Below are positions 8,480 to 17,715 of a DNA stretch of 64,000 bases, one piece after another. Origin of the DNA: UBA11889 sp046582115 (GTDB lineage Bacteria > Pseudomonadota > Gammaproteobacteria > Pseudomonadales > Azotimanducaceae); the NCBI GenBank assembly GCA_046582115.1, contig JAYGFA010000006.1:42214-106213 (forward strand). Direction: 5' to 3'. The position numbers were made by a program, and so were the translations under genes. The notes under the pieces are model-generated. The model saw only the letters and a program-made list of their open reading frames with translations, made no database searches and was not told the DNA's origin. Numbering within the stretch: the stretch's first letter is position 1; every line of letters begins with the position of its first letter.

Positions 8480-11266
8480 TTAGTCGTCTGCCTGCTCCTG
8501 TAGTTTTTGCCGCCGTATTTCCCTGGGATCGTTCGATGCTCGTGTCGGTTTCACGTCGACTTGATCCGCATCGCTATCCCCGCTGGGTGAAGAGGTTTCT
8601 TCTAATGCTCGTGCATTTTCATCACCCAGATCGGTTTGACGATCGGTTGACTGGCCCGTTGGCGAAGCGTTCAAGCTGCTGGATGGGCGTCCTGGAGTGA
8701 GCGTTTCCACATCGGCCTCTTCCGCGCTTTGGTTACTGATTTGAGGCTCGGGCACCTGAGAATCGGGCAAGGTGTTTGGCTCAACAGCAGGTTCTTCCGT
8801 TAGCTCGCGGCCGCGTGGATCGTTTTTTGCTCGTGTGAGGGAGGAAGTATCGATTCCTTCGTCATCTAACGTTTTGTCGGGCTGAGTGTCGGTTTCGACC
8901 TCTTTGCTGGTGGATACGATGCTATTTGGTAGGTTGACTTCCTTCATTGTCTTCACATCGCCTGTTTCTGGCGTCTCCGATTTGTTACGCGCCATCATTT
9001 GTGGTTCTTGGGTTGGAACGTTGTGGGCTTCCGTTTCGACCTCGGTTTCGTGATGAGAGGTATATGTCGAAGAATCGTCGACTACAGTGTTTGCCGACAA
9101 TTGTTCTTTTGACAACGCCCCTGAACTTGGGGTTTCGGAACTATTTACAGCCGAATGTCGGTCGCGTCGTGGCATTCGTTTGCTGTTAGAAATTTCATTG
9201 GACGTTGCTGGACTCGGGTTCCGATCGGATCCACGGCTTGACTTTGATTCGTCACTTGTATTCGGCGAACGCTGGGTCCGCGCGGGCTGCTTGCGGTCCG
9301 AATACCCTGCCGACCCATCCCGCGACGGCTCATCCGAGCGTTGACGGTTGCGACCGTTGGAGCGATTGTTGCGTGGTCGATCGTGACGTTCTTCACTTCG
9401 ATTTTCCTGCCGTTGGTTGGCACGGGTATCAGTAGTCCGAGGATTTCGACCTCGGTTTCGATCTTTGGGAATCGCCCGACTCGGGCTTGTAGACTGTCGT
9501 TTAGGCGAAGTTCGTCGGCTCGCTTCTGCAATGCCTTTTCGTTCGTTTTCGCCGGCCCAAAAAAGACTGCGCAAAAAACGCCGAAACATGGACGGACGCG
9601 CATCACGAACGTGTTCAGTTGAGGCCGTTCGCGTTTTTGATGACGGCGATGGCCGAGGACTACTGGGTTCAACAGTGGTCACTGCGGCCGTTTCGCGCGA
9701 GGCTTGCGGACGTTCGCGCCCCTGGGGCATTTCTACCTCAGTGACGGCATCCGCGAGCTCATAGCTTTTGACACCGACTTCGTCATTTACGTCATCGTCC
9801 CGAATTCGTTGGATTTCGTAGTTGGGTGTTTGAAATGAAGCGTTGGGGACAATAACGAGGTGTGTAGTGGTGCGTGCTTCAATTTCTGCGACATCGGTTC
9901 GTTTTTCGTTCAATAAGTATGCTGCAATATTGAGTGGTACCACCGCGCGGACGATGGAACTACGTTCTTTGAGTGACTCCTCTTCCATGACCCTTAAGAT
10001 CGCGAGTGACAATGATTCCACGTCTCGAATTCGTCCTTGACCACTACACCTCGGACAGACTTCAGACGTAATTTCCTCTAGCGATGGGCGTAGCCGCTGA
10101 CGCGACATTTCGAACAGCCCGAACCGCGATATTCGGCCCAATTGGGTACGGGCACGATCGGTTTCCAACGCTTCGCGCACACGATTTTCGACGGCTCGCT
10201 GGTTACGTGACGCAATCATATCGATAAAATCGATGACAATAAGACCGCCGACATCACGCAGACGTAACTGTCTTGCTATTTCTTCAGCTGCCTCGAGGTT
10301 GGTCGTCAACGCGGTTTCCTCAATGTCGGAACCCTTCGTTGCGCGCGCCGAGTTGATGTCGATCGAAACAAGAGCTTCGGTCGGATCGATCACGACGCTA
10401 CCGCCAGACGGGAGCGTTACCTCGTGTCGGAAAGCGGACTCAATTTGGCTTTCGATCTGGTATCGAGTAAATAATGGTGTTGGATCTGCATACAACTTAA
10501 TGCGATCGCGGTAGTTGGGCATGACCTCTTCAATGAACTCCGCCGCCTCTTTGTAGGCGTCTTCGCTGTCAATAAGGACTTCGCCGATGTCTTCGCGTAG
10601 GTTGTCTCGGATTGCACGGACGATAACGTTTGTTTCTTGATAGATCAGGGCTGGCGCACGGTTTTCTTTTTCGGCTCGTTGGATTGCTTCCCACAGCTGA
10701 AGGAGATAGTCGAGGTCCCATTGCAATTCATCCGCACTCTTTTCTACCCCCGCAGTCCGGATGATGACTCCCATCCCATCTGGAAATTCAAGCTCAGACA
10801 TCGCGTCTCTCAAGCTGTCACGTTCATCTCCTTCGATGCGTCGAGAAATTCCACCGGAGCGTGGATTGTTTGGCATCAGCACCATGTATCGACCGGCCAA
10901 GCTCATAAAAGTCGAGAGCGCGGCACCTTTATTACCACGTTCCTCTTTCTCGACTTGTACGAGGCATTCCTGACCCTCGTTTATAACGTCTTGAATATTG
11001 ATGCGGCCCTGGTTGGACGCAGAACGTTTGTTGAAATATGTTCGAGATATTTCTTTAAGCGGGAGAAAACCGTGGCGGTCCGCGCCGAAGTCCGCGAATG
11101 CGGCTTCTAGGCTCGGTTCGACTCGAATGATTTTGGCCTTGTAAATACTACCTTTCTTTTGCTCGTGGCTCCGATTCTCGATATCGAGATCGTAGAGTTT
11201 TTGGCCATCGACAAGGGCGACGCGAACCTCTTCTGGTTGCGTCGAATTGATTAGCATGCGTTTCAT
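8480..11266 (-). CDS. rne: Ribonuclease E
   Basis: Endoribonuclease at the core of the RNA degradosome. The N-terminal S1 domain is at about residues 35-125. The catalytic DNase I-like domain has D303 (SIDINSA) and D346 (VIDFID), and the zinc link has C404 and C407 (CPRCSGQG). All four positions match E. coli numbering exactly. After about residue 510 the protein becomes a ~400-residue low-complexity tail rich in Arg, Ser, Glu, Asp and Pro, the usual disordered scaffold that binds RNA and degradosome partners. At 928 residues it is shorter than E. coli RNase E (1061). It faces murB tail to tail. Confidence 0.96.
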   Translation of the reverse strand: MKRMLINSTQPEEVRVALVDGQKLYDLDIENRSHEQKKGSIYKAKIIRVEPSLEAAFADFGADRHGFLPLKEISRTYFNKRSASNQGRINIQDVINEGQECLVQVEKEERGNKGAALSTFMSLAGRYMVLMPNNPRSGGISRRIEGDERDSLRDAMSELEFPDGMGVIIRTAGVEKSADELQWDLDYLLQLWEAIQRAEKENRAPALIYQETNVIVRAIRDNLREDIGEVLIDSEDAYKEAAEFIEEVMPNYRDRIKLYADPTPLFTRYQIESQIESAFRHEVTLPSGGSVVIDPTEALVSIDINSARATKGSDIEETALTTNLEAAEEIARQLRLRDVGGLIVIDFIDMIASRNQRAVENRVREALETDRARTQLGRISRFGLFEMSRQRLRPSLEEITSEVCPRCSGQGRIRDVESLSLAILRVMEEESLKERSSIVRAVVPLNIAAYLLNEKRTDVAEIEARTTTHLVIVPNASFQTPNYEIQRIRDDDVNDEVGVKSYELADAVTEVEMPQGRERPQASRETAAVTTVEPSSPRPSPSSKTRTASTEHVRDARPSMFRRFLRSLFWAGENERKGIAEASRRTSPKRQSTSPSRAIPKDRNRGRNPRTTDTRANQRQENRSEERHDRPRNNRSNGRNRQRSDEPSRDGSAGYSDRKQPARTQRSPNTSDESKSSRGSDRNPSPATSNEISNSKRMPRRDRHSAVNSSETPSSGALSKEQLSANTVVDDSSTYTSHHETEVETEAHNVPTQEPQMMARNKSETPETGDVKTMKEVNLPNSIVSTSKEVETDTQPDKTLDDEGIDTSSLTRAKNDPRGRELTEEPAVEPNTLPDSQVPEPQISNQSAEEADVETLTPGRPSSSLNASPTGQSTDRQTDLGDENARALEETSSPSGDSDADQVDVKPTRASNDPREIRRQKLQEQADD

Positions 11267-11722
11267 AACCGAGTTTTACCCTTGAGTTGGTACTCGGAAC
11301 ACGTTTAGATCGGAAAATAGCAGTGATGTTGAAGCACGCGACCCTTATGTAAGGTCACTCACCCTAAGCGGCCAATTACTATCCAGTAACGACTGTCGGC
11401 TTACCTCGTCTTTCGTGACATTACCGAATAGGTATTTTGCGTAATCGGTGATTCACCACCCGCTTGACACTTTGTGCCGCGCGAGTTGTCAGCTTGTTCT
11501 TTCCAAAAAATGCGCGTTTCGAGCGATATATAAATGTGTATCTTTTCTAATAGGCACCTTGGTGCCCGCGTCTATACTCGTCTCTCTTCGCCAGGTGGCA
11601 AATTGCCACTGGGCCAGACCTTTGTTTCCTGTAACTTCTAACCGCACGATAAAAAGCGGCGAGGTTCGGCGGAAAGACTATAACAGTGTATGTTAAGTGC
11701 TTCAATCTGCTGGAAAATTACG
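11267..11722. promoter_or_regulatory. Divergent rne/rluC intergenic region with stem-loops (probable rne leader)
   Basis: About 455 bases without a convincing gene between the rne start and the rluC start. Two perfect inverted repeats stand out: GGCACC-TT-GGTGCC (11553-11566) and GTGGCA-AAT-TGCCAC (11595-11609). In enterobacteria rne has a long structured 5' leader through which RNase E controls its own mRNA, and divergent rluC is conserved. I infer that the rne transcript includes part of this region, with the stem-loops belonging either to it or to the rluC leader. No promoter pair was convincing enough to place. Confidence 0.45.
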
Positions 11723-12616
11723 ATGTCGGTAATGCACATTGTGATCGAGGACTATGCAGGACAACGGCTGGACAATTATCTTCTTCGAGAGCTAAAGAAG
11801 ATACCACGTAGCCGAGTATATCAAATGGTCAGACGGGGCGAGGTTAGGGTCAATGGCGGACGAGTCGGGGTTAGCTACCGATTGCAAAGAGGTGATCGAT
11901 TACGTCTGCCTCCAGTACGGATCGACAGCCGTAAGGAATCTCATATCGGCGAGCAGACAATTAATCAAATACGTCAAGCGATAATCTATGAAGATGAGGA
12001 GCTATTGGTACTCAATAAACCCGCGGGTATTGCTGCGCACGGCGGGAGCGGTATTCGCCATGGGGTCATCGAGATTCTCCGCCAAACTCAACCTGAGGTT
12101 TCTTTCGAACTGGCGCATCGACTCGACAGGGATACGTCTGGATGCATGCTGATCGCAAAGACCCGAGGAACGTTGCTGGGTTTACATACGGCGTTTCGGG
12201 AGGCTCGGGTAAGAAAGCGTTACGATGCTGTCGTTGCGGGACATTGGCCTCGGGGATTGCGTACTGTTAGGCATTCGTTGCGGCGCTACATGCTTCGATC
12301 CGGTGAACGTCGGGTACGTGTCGACCTCCATGGCGACAGAGCTCGGACCGACTTTGAGGTTCAGCAACGGGGTGCGACGGCGACCCGGTTGTGGGTGTAC
12401 CCGCATACCGGTCGCACTCATCAGATCCGTGTACACGTGGCGAATGAAGGCCATGCCGTTCTGGGCGATGATAAGTATCAGCAGAGTGGGCCCAATTTCC
12501 CACGTCTGATGCTGCATTCGAGTAGCCTGAAGCTCCCGGATGGACGTCGTTTTAATGCGAAACCGGATACATCGTTTCTTGATACTTGGGGTCGTTTGTT
12601 GGAGGAACGCAATTAA
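11723..12616 (+). CDS. rluC: 23S rRNA pseudouridine synthase, RluC type
   Basis: Isomerises uridines in 23S rRNA. E. coli RluC modifies 955, 2504 and 2580. An N-terminal S4 RNA-binding domain (GQRLDNYL ... RVYQMVRRGEVRVNGGRV) is followed by the RsuA/RluA catalytic domain with the signature HRLDRDTSG, which contains the catalytic aspartate, and by HPHTGRTHQIRVH-like text near residue 240. About 297 residues from ATG 11723, which follows GGAAAA at good spacing. The frame opens 11 codons earlier at 11690. Divergence from rne is the conserved arrangement and supports RluC rather than RluD. Confidence 0.92.
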   Translation: MSVMHIVIEDYAGQRLDNYLLRELKKIPRSRVYQMVRRGEVRVNGGRVGVSYRLQRGDRLRLPPVRIDSRKESHIGEQTINQIRQAIIYEDEELLVLNKPAGIAAHGGSGIRHGVIEILRQTQPEVSFELAHRLDRDTSGCMLIAKTRGTLLGLHTAFREARVRKRYDAVVAGHWPRGLRTVRHSLRRYMLRSGERRVRVDLHGDRARTDFEVQQRGATATRLWVYPHTGRTHQIRVHVANEGHAVLGDDKYQQSGPNFPRLMLHSSSLKLPDGRRFNAKPDTSFLDTWGRLLEERN

Positions 12617-13191
12617 TTGATGAGAGGGTTAATGCCGATGGTGCGCAGTATGTTTGTTAGTGCGATCAGCGGAAGACCGATGAGGGCACTTGGATCCTCG
12701 CTCTCAACTTGCTCGAACAAATGAAAACCTAGGCCTTCCGACCGAATCCCACCTGCACAATCCAGTGGTTGATCCAATGTGACGTATTGCTCAATCTCAC
12801 CGATCTCGAACCGTCTAAAACTCACTCTTGTTGGCTCCATGTGCGTATGAACCCTTCCGCCGGGCTCGAGAACGCAGATAGCGCTCAGGAACTCAGCCGA
12901 TCGACCAGACAACGTTGTCAGCTGTTCGATCGCACGAGCTACTGTCAAGGGTTTACCCAAGATTATTGAGCCCATTGTCGCGACCTGGTCGGCGCCAATC
13001 ACGACTGCTTTAGTGTGACGTTGGGAGACAACTTCGGCTTTTTCTCGGGCCAATCTGGCTACTAAATCAGATGGTGCTTCGTCGTCGTGTGGCGCTTCGT
13101 CAATAAGGGGGATGTCGGTATCAAAGACGTATGCCAAGGCTTCTAGTTGCGTACGACGATACGGGGATGAAGATCCCAAAATGAGTTGCAT
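12613..13191 (-). CDS. Maf-family nucleotide pyrophosphatase, YceF type
   Basis: Hydrolyses modified nucleoside triphosphates. The YceF group prefers 7-methyl-GTP. The N-terminal motif is ILGSSSPYRRTQLEAL (Maf proteins start with a S-x-S-x-R-x-x-L pattern), with IGADQVA carrying the catalytic aspartate and AGGIRSEGLG near the C-terminus. The length is 192 residues from ATG 13191; two extra codons reach a TTG. It overlaps the end of rluC by a few bases, tail to tail, and diverges from yceD. This is the standard gammaproteobacterial location. Confidence 0.93.
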   Translation of the reverse strand: MQLILGSSSPYRRTQLEALAYVFDTDIPLIDEAPHDDEAPSDLVARLAREKAEVVSQRHTKAVVIGADQVATMGSIILGKPLTVARAIEQLTTLSGRSAEFLSAICVLEPGGRVHTHMEPTRVSFRRFEIGEIEQYVTLDQPLDCAGGIRSEGLGFHLFEQVESEDPSALIGLPLIALTNILRTIGINPLIN

Positions 13192-13265
13192 TACCAAGTT
13201 TAGGCGCGCTCGTGTGCCACCGTCGAGCCGGCAGGCGTTCTTTGACAGAATTTACGCAGCTCCTT

Positions 13266-13802
13266 ATGATCCCGCGCTCTATGACCAAAGCGGACGAAAG
13301 AACCTCGATTGATCCGCATTATGCGGCAGAACGTTCAAGTGGTTGGGTTGGTCGGATTCCAGTTTCAGCGTTCGAACGATTAGCGCCATTAATCGGTAAC
13401 CCTAACGCTACGGCCGACGTTGAACTCGCGTTTGAGCCCGATGACAACGGGTTAGTTCGAGTGCGTGGAGTAGTCAGCCTAGATGCAGTCCTCGAATGTC
13501 AACGATGTCTCAAGGACGTGCGTCAAAAAATCCTAGCCGTGCTTGACATGCGGCTCACGTCATCGGAAGAGAAACTAAATGAACTGATGCCGGTGTTAGA
13601 TATCATGGTGATCGACCCGGGACCTGTACCGATAGTGGAAATTGTGGAAGACGACTTAATTATGAGTATCCCAGCGAGCGTATGTGCAACTGAGGTAAAC
13701 TGCCCAAATGCGCCCCAGACACTTTCGACCGATAAAAGGGTTGGGGAAGAACTGGCGTCACGTCCGTTTGCCGGTTTGCAAGCCCTCAAAAATGTCGAAT
13801 AA
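13266..13802 (+). CDS. yceD: YceD/DUF177 family protein (23S rRNA accumulation protein)
   Basis: About 178 residues. The family is found upstream of rpmF and is linked to 23S rRNA accumulation. The diagnostic pair of cysteines is present in LECQRCLKD, and a second Cys pair is in VCATEVNCPN. The C-terminus FAGLQALKN is typical. The start is uncertain: ATG 13266 or ATG 13281, with the frame open back to 13212. It is followed after 12 bases by rpmF, with which it is presumably co-transcribed. Confidence 0.85.
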   Translation: MIPRSMTKADERTSIDPHYAAERSSGWVGRIPVSAFERLAPLIGNPNATADVELAFEPDDNGLVRVRGVVSLDAVLECQRCLKDVRQKILAVLDMRLTSSEEKLNELMPVLDIMVIDPGPVPIVEIVEDDLIMSIPASVCATEVNCPNAPQTLSTDKRVGEELASRPFAGLQALKNVE

Positions 13803-13814
13803 AGAGGTAGGTTA

Positions 13815-13991
13815 ATGGCAGTTCAAAAAAATAAGGTGACCCGATCGAGGCGCGGGAAACGTCGTTCTCACGATGCGCTTAAAACAGCGACGTTATCCGT
13901 TGACGTCACCACAGGTGAGACACACCGTCGTCACCATGTGACGTCGGATGGTTTTTATCGAGGTCATAAAGTCGTCGACTCCAAGGACTGA
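13815..13991 (+). CDS. rpmF: 50S ribosomal protein L32
   Basis: A 58-residue protein that begins MAVQKNKVTRSRRGKRRSHD and continues with GETHRRHHVTSDGFYRGHKV. This is a full match to the L32 pattern of gammaproteobacteria, including the basic N-terminus and a His-rich centre. The ATG follows GAGGTAGG. Found by direct translation of the sequence after yceD. Confidence 0.97.
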   Translation: MAVQKNKVTRSRRGKRRSHDALKTATLSVDVTTGETHRRHHVTSDGFYRGHKVVDSKD

Positions 13992-14307
13992 GATTCCGGT
14001 TCGCTGATTGGAACCGTGTGTTGAATGGTTCAACGTGAATAGCGTTCGCTTCAATACATGCCGGCACTCCCGCCGAGATTTTGCTCGATTTGGTACGCGT
14101 GCGCCGACTCTTCAGCACGTACAATCCGAAAACATACAAGGGTGCGAGGTTCATTTGACTGGATGGTGTTGTGGCGTAGAGACATAGGACGCCGGATCAA
14201 ATCAATTCGCAGTACAACAAGACAAGCATTCGAACAAATCGCAAGTCGTGATCCAGCATGAATTGCTGAATATTTTTTGCCATCACTAGTGAAGGTGGGG
14301 AGGGACA
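13992..14307 (+). other. Gap where plsX and fabH are expected; no gene seen
   Basis: 316 bases separate rpmF from fabD. In most gammaproteobacteria about 2 kb with plsX (acyl-ACP:phosphate acyltransferase) and fabH (beta-ketoacyl-ACP synthase III) lie here. Short open frames exist on both strands, for example 14058-14261 on the plus strand, but none has a recognisable PlsX or FabH motif. A purine-rich GGGGAGGGAC just before 14308 serves as the fabD ribosome-binding site. Confidence 0.7.
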
Positions 14308-15234
14308 GTGGGGATTGGATTTGTTTTTCCGGGTCAAGGTGCCCAAGAGATGGGAATGTTGGACGACGTACGGGCCACCGAGCCGATCCTGGATGAACTA
14401 CTCGAAGAAGCATCGGGAATCGTTGGTTTCGATCTTGGCGAGGTGATCAGGCATGGCCCGGTGGAACGATTGAATCAGACGTCAGTGACTCAACCCGCGT
14501 TGCTGGCGGTGTCAGTAGCCCTATTTGAAATTTGGAATGCGCACCGAGGCCCCGCTCCCAGCATCCTGGCGGGTCATAGCTTAGGGGAGTACTCGGCGTT
14601 TACCGCTGCGGGTACGCTGCAATTCAACGATGCAGTGAAGCTCGTGCACGAGCGTGGGAAACTAATGGAGAGTGCTGTTCCAGATGGACATGGTGCGATG
14701 GCTGCGATACTCGGTTTAGCTGACGAACAAGTGTCTTCGATTTGTGATGCGATAGACGGCGTGGTATCGCCCGCAAACATGAATGCACCAGGACAAGTGG
14801 TCATTTCCGGAGAATCTTCCGCCGTAGATAACGCCATTTCAAAATGCACGGAAGCGGGTGCACGCCGCTCGGTCAAACTCAACGTAAGCGGTCCATTTCA
14901 TTGTCAACTTATGGCGCCGGCTGCCGAGGCACTGAAGAACCTGCTCGACAATGTCGAAATAAAGGCGCCGCATATACCGGTGATACACAACGTCGATGCA
15001 AGTTTGGCGATAGACCCCGCTGGTATTCGCGATTGTCTTGTACGTCAACTATCGGCGCCCGTTCGCTGGAGCGAATGTGTTGCCACCATGATTGCCACTG
15101 GAGCGACGGCCATCGTGGAATGCGGTCCTGGTAAGGTATTGACTGGGCTGCTCCGCCGTATCGATCGTAGTGTTGATGTGCTTGCCATTGGTAGTGTTGA
15201 TGATTTGTCGGCAGCGCTCGGAGGGATCGAATGA
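14308..15234 (+). CDS. fabD: Malonyl-CoA:ACP transacylase
   Basis: Loads malonyl groups onto acyl carrier protein for fatty acid synthesis. The N-terminal FVFPGQGAQ, the nucleophile elbow AGHSLGEYSA with the catalytic serine, and FHCQLM with the catalytic histidine are all present. 308 residues, normal length. The GTG start is preceded by a strong purine-rich ribosome-binding site. The stop overlaps the fabG ATG (ATGA). Confidence 0.96.
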   Translation: MGIGFVFPGQGAQEMGMLDDVRATEPILDELLEEASGIVGFDLGEVIRHGPVERLNQTSVTQPALLAVSVALFEIWNAHRGPAPSILAGHSLGEYSAFTAAGTLQFNDAVKLVHERGKLMESAVPDGHGAMAAILGLADEQVSSICDAIDGVVSPANMNAPGQVVISGESSAVDNAISKCTEAGARRSVKLNVSGPFHCQLMAPAAEALKNLLDNVEIKAPHIPVIHNVDASLAIDPAGIRDCLVRQLSAPVRWSECVATMIATGATAIVECGPGKVLTGLLRRIDRSVDVLAIGSVDDLSAALGGIE

Positions 15235-15962
15235 GTGTCGATCGTACGGTGCTGGTTAGCGGAGCTGGTCGGGGCATCGGAAAAAGCATTGCGCAGCGTC
15301 TCGCGAACGATGGTTTCTTTGTAGTAGGTACGTCAACGACTGATGCTGGGGTCGAAGACATAGAAGAATGTCTTGGCGATCGCGGTATGGGCTTGGTGAT
15401 GCGCATCGATAATAGCGAGTCGGTCGCCGTCGGGCTCCAACGGATTTCCAAGAGTCGTGGCGACGTCGCGGTACTCATCAACAATGCCGGAATTACGCGC
15501 GACAATCTGCTCGTCCGCATGAGCGACGACGAATGGAGTGCCGTTATCGAAACCAATCTCGGCGCCATGTACCGACTGTGCAAACCGGTGTTGCGGCCGA
15601 TGATGAAAGCGCGTTGGGGTCGAATCGTTAACGTCGGGTCGGTGGTGAGTCGGATGGGCAATCCCGGACAAACGAACTACGCTGCGTCGAAAGCAGGAAT
15701 CGAAGGATTTACCAGGGCGTTGGCTAAAGAAGTGGGATCGCGCGGCATAACGGTGAATTGTGTCTCGCCGGGCTTTATTGATACCGATTTGACGGCTGGG
15801 TTGAGCGACGAGCAAAAGGATTATTTGGTTGAAGCAATTGCGCTTGGCCGGATTGGATCTCCCGGAGACGTGGCGTCGGCGGTATCGTTTCTCGTTAGCG
15901 ATGATGCGGGATACATCACAGGTGAAACACTGCACGTCAATGGCGGGCTCTACTCGGCGTGA
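15231..15962 (+). CDS. fabG: 3-oxoacyl-ACP reductase
   Basis: NADPH-dependent SDR that reduces 3-oxoacyl-ACP in each elongation round. The Rossmann motif SGAGRGIGKSIA, NNAGITRDNLL and the catalytic YAASKAG are present, and the C-terminus GETLHVNGGLYSA is typical of FabG. 243 residues. Translation is coupled to fabD through a 4-base overlap. Its place between fabD and acpP distinguishes it from the other SDRs of this window. Confidence 0.96.
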   Translation: MSVDRTVLVSGAGRGIGKSIAQRLANDGFFVVGTSTTDAGVEDIEECLGDRGMGLVMRIDNSESVAVGLQRISKSRGDVAVLINNAGITRDNLLVRMSDDEWSAVIETNLGAMYRLCKPVLRPMMKARWGRIVNVGSVVSRMGNPGQTNYAASKAGIEGFTRALAKEVGSRGITVNCVSPGFIDTDLTAGLSDEQKDYLVEAIALGRIGSPGDVASAVSFLVSDDAGYITGETLHVNGGLYSA

Positions 15963-16055
15963 CCGACTTTCGTTCGGGCGTGAAATACGACAAAAGATTC
16001 TTTAAAATACCGCCGCCCTGCACCCTTGTAATCCAATAGGGAGTTTAGAAATAGC

Positions 16056-16289
16056 ATGAGCACTGTCGAAGAACGCGTTAAGAAACTCATTTGTGAACAA
16101 TTAGGCGTCAAAGAAGAAGAAGTTAAGGACGATGCATCGTTCGTTGATGACCTGGGTGCCGATTCGTTGGATACGGTTGAACTCGTGATGGCACTCGAAG
16201 AGGAATTCGAAACTGAAATTCCAGATGAAGAAGCCGAAAATATCACCACCGTAAAAGAAGCGGTCGACTATATTCGGGCTCATCAATAA
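16056..16289 (+). CDS. acpP: Acyl carrier protein
   Basis: 77-residue acidic carrier of growing acyl chains. The phosphopantetheine attachment serine is S37 in GADSLDTVELVMALEEEF. The length and acidic composition are typical. It follows fabG after a 93-base spacer that has a TAAAAT near 16003 and could hold a separate promoter, as acpP often does. GGGAG precedes the ATG. Confidence 0.98.
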   Translation: MSTVEERVKKLICEQLGVKEEEVKDDASFVDDLGADSLDTVELVMALEEEFETEIPDEEAENITTVKEAVDYIRAHQ

Positions 16290-16385
16290 TTCAGGATACG
16301 ATGGTCATTCAAGAGCCGCGTCTGATTGGGCGGCTTGTTTCTCTGCCTTCTCGATCAGCATTTGCTTGAACATGGAACTGAAACC

Positions 16386-17618
16386 ATGAACAGACGCCGG
16401 GTTGTGATCACGGGAATGGGCTTAATCACCCCCATCGGAAATACGGCGCAAGAGACATGGGCGAGTGCGCTCGAAGGCCGAAGTGGTGGCAATCTGATCG
16501 ATCAATTCGATACCTCCGGCTTCAGCGTCAAGATTGGAGCGAGCGTTAAAGATTTTGACGTCGAGCAATACCTTGACAGAAAGGAAGCCAGACGAATCGA
16601 CTTGTTCATACAACTGGGAATTGCAGCTGGGGTTCAGGCAATCGATGACGCGGGAATCGCGGACGCGCGGGACAGCGATCGAATTGGATTGGCAATTGGT
16701 TCCGGTATTGGCGGCATCAACACGATTGAAGACACCCATTCGACGCTCCTGAAAAACGGCCCACGCCGTGTATCTCCTTTTTTCGTACCCGCGAGTGTGA
16801 TCAATATGATTTCCGGCAGCCTATCGATTCGATATGGATTTCAGGGGCCGAATATCGCAATCGTAACTGCATGCACGAGCGGTACCCACAATATCGGGTT
16901 TGGGGCGCGGATGATCCAATATGGTGATGCAGACGTTATGGTGGTGGGAGGGGCCGAATGGGCGACCTCGCCAGTCACCGTTGCAGGTTTCGCATCGATG
17001 AAGGCGCTGAGTAGTCGGAATGACGATCCAGAACACGCGAGTCGGCCCTGGGATCGGGATCGCGATGGTTTTCTTCTCGGCGATGGTGCTGGAGTGATGG
17101 TTCTGGAAGAGTACGAACGAGCTAAAGCTCGTGGAGCAGAGATCTACTGCGAGTTGAGCGGATTTGGCATGAGTGCCGATGCGCATCACATTACCAGCCC
17201 TCCGGATGACGGTCGTGGTGCCATTGCGTCGATGACGAATGCATTGGCGGATGCCGGTATGGAACCTGATCAAATTCAATACATCAATGCTCATGGTACT
17301 TCGACACCACAAGGCGATATTGCCGAAACGCGGTCAATTAAGGTGGTCTTCGGAGCTGATACAAGGGTTGCCGTGAGCTCGACTAAGTCCATGGTTGGAC
17401 ATCTCTTGGGAGCCGCCGGGGCCGTCGAGGGGGCTGTTTGTGCACTGGCGTTGCGTCATCAAGTTGCGCCGCCGACCATTAATCTCGATCATCCTAGCGA
17501 CGATTGTGATCTCGACTATATCCCGCACACCGCGCGCGACATGCCTATTGATGCCGCGCTCTCAAATTCGTTCGGATTCGGTGGAACCAATGGAACGCTC
17601 ATCTTTTCGCGGATGTAG
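16386..17618 (+). CDS. fabF: Beta-ketoacyl-ACP synthase II
   Basis: Elongating condensing enzyme of type II fatty acid synthesis. Counting from the ATG at 16386, the catalytic cysteine is C163 in TACTSGTHNIG, the same number as in E. coli FabF. The two histidines are in NAHGTSTPQGD and in KSMVGHLLGAAG. 410 residues. The frame is open 20 codons further upstream, but MNRRRVVITGMG is the family N-terminus. It is the only condensing enzyme visible in the cluster, as fabH is absent. Confidence 0.96.
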   Translation: MNRRRVVITGMGLITPIGNTAQETWASALEGRSGGNLIDQFDTSGFSVKIGASVKDFDVEQYLDRKEARRIDLFIQLGIAAGVQAIDDAGIADARDSDRIGLAIGSGIGGINTIEDTHSTLLKNGPRRVSPFFVPASVINMISGSLSIRYGFQGPNIAIVTACTSGTHNIGFGARMIQYGDADVMVVGGAEWATSPVTVAGFASMKALSSRNDDPEHASRPWDRDRDGFLLGDGAGVMVLEEYERAKARGAEIYCELSGFGMSADAHHITSPPDDGRGAIASMTNALADAGMEPDQIQYINAHGTSTPQGDIAETRSIKVVFGADTRVAVSSTKSMVGHLLGAAGAVEGAVCALALRHQVAPPTINLDHPSDDCDLDYIPHTARDMPIDAALSNSFGFGGTNGTLIFSRM

Positions 17619-17623
17619 TTAAG

Positions 17624-17643
17624 CGACGTTCGTCGATTTTTTT
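17624..17643 (+). terminator. Short hairpin plus T-run after fabF
   Basis: The inverted repeat CGACG-TT-CGTCG (17624-17635) is followed by A and seven T residues up to 17643, five bases after the fabF stop. The stem is only 4-5 base pairs, so it may be a weak or partial terminator that allows read-through into mltG. Confidence 0.4.
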
Positions 17644-17715
17644 GTTTCAACCCTCCCTTCGTTCGTTGCGACGTGGCACGATCGCTATCAAAGGCAAAGA
17701 GCCAGGAACGAAATA

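Noticed and set aside
9145..9672. 175-codon minus-strand frame inside rne in another frame
   Set aside because: It lies in the low-complexity tail of RNase E, where overlapping open frames are expected; no domain.
14909..15661. 250-codon open frame on the minus strand over fabD/fabG
   Set aside because: It is antisense to two conserved genes, with low-complexity Arg/Ser/Pro-rich text and no family.
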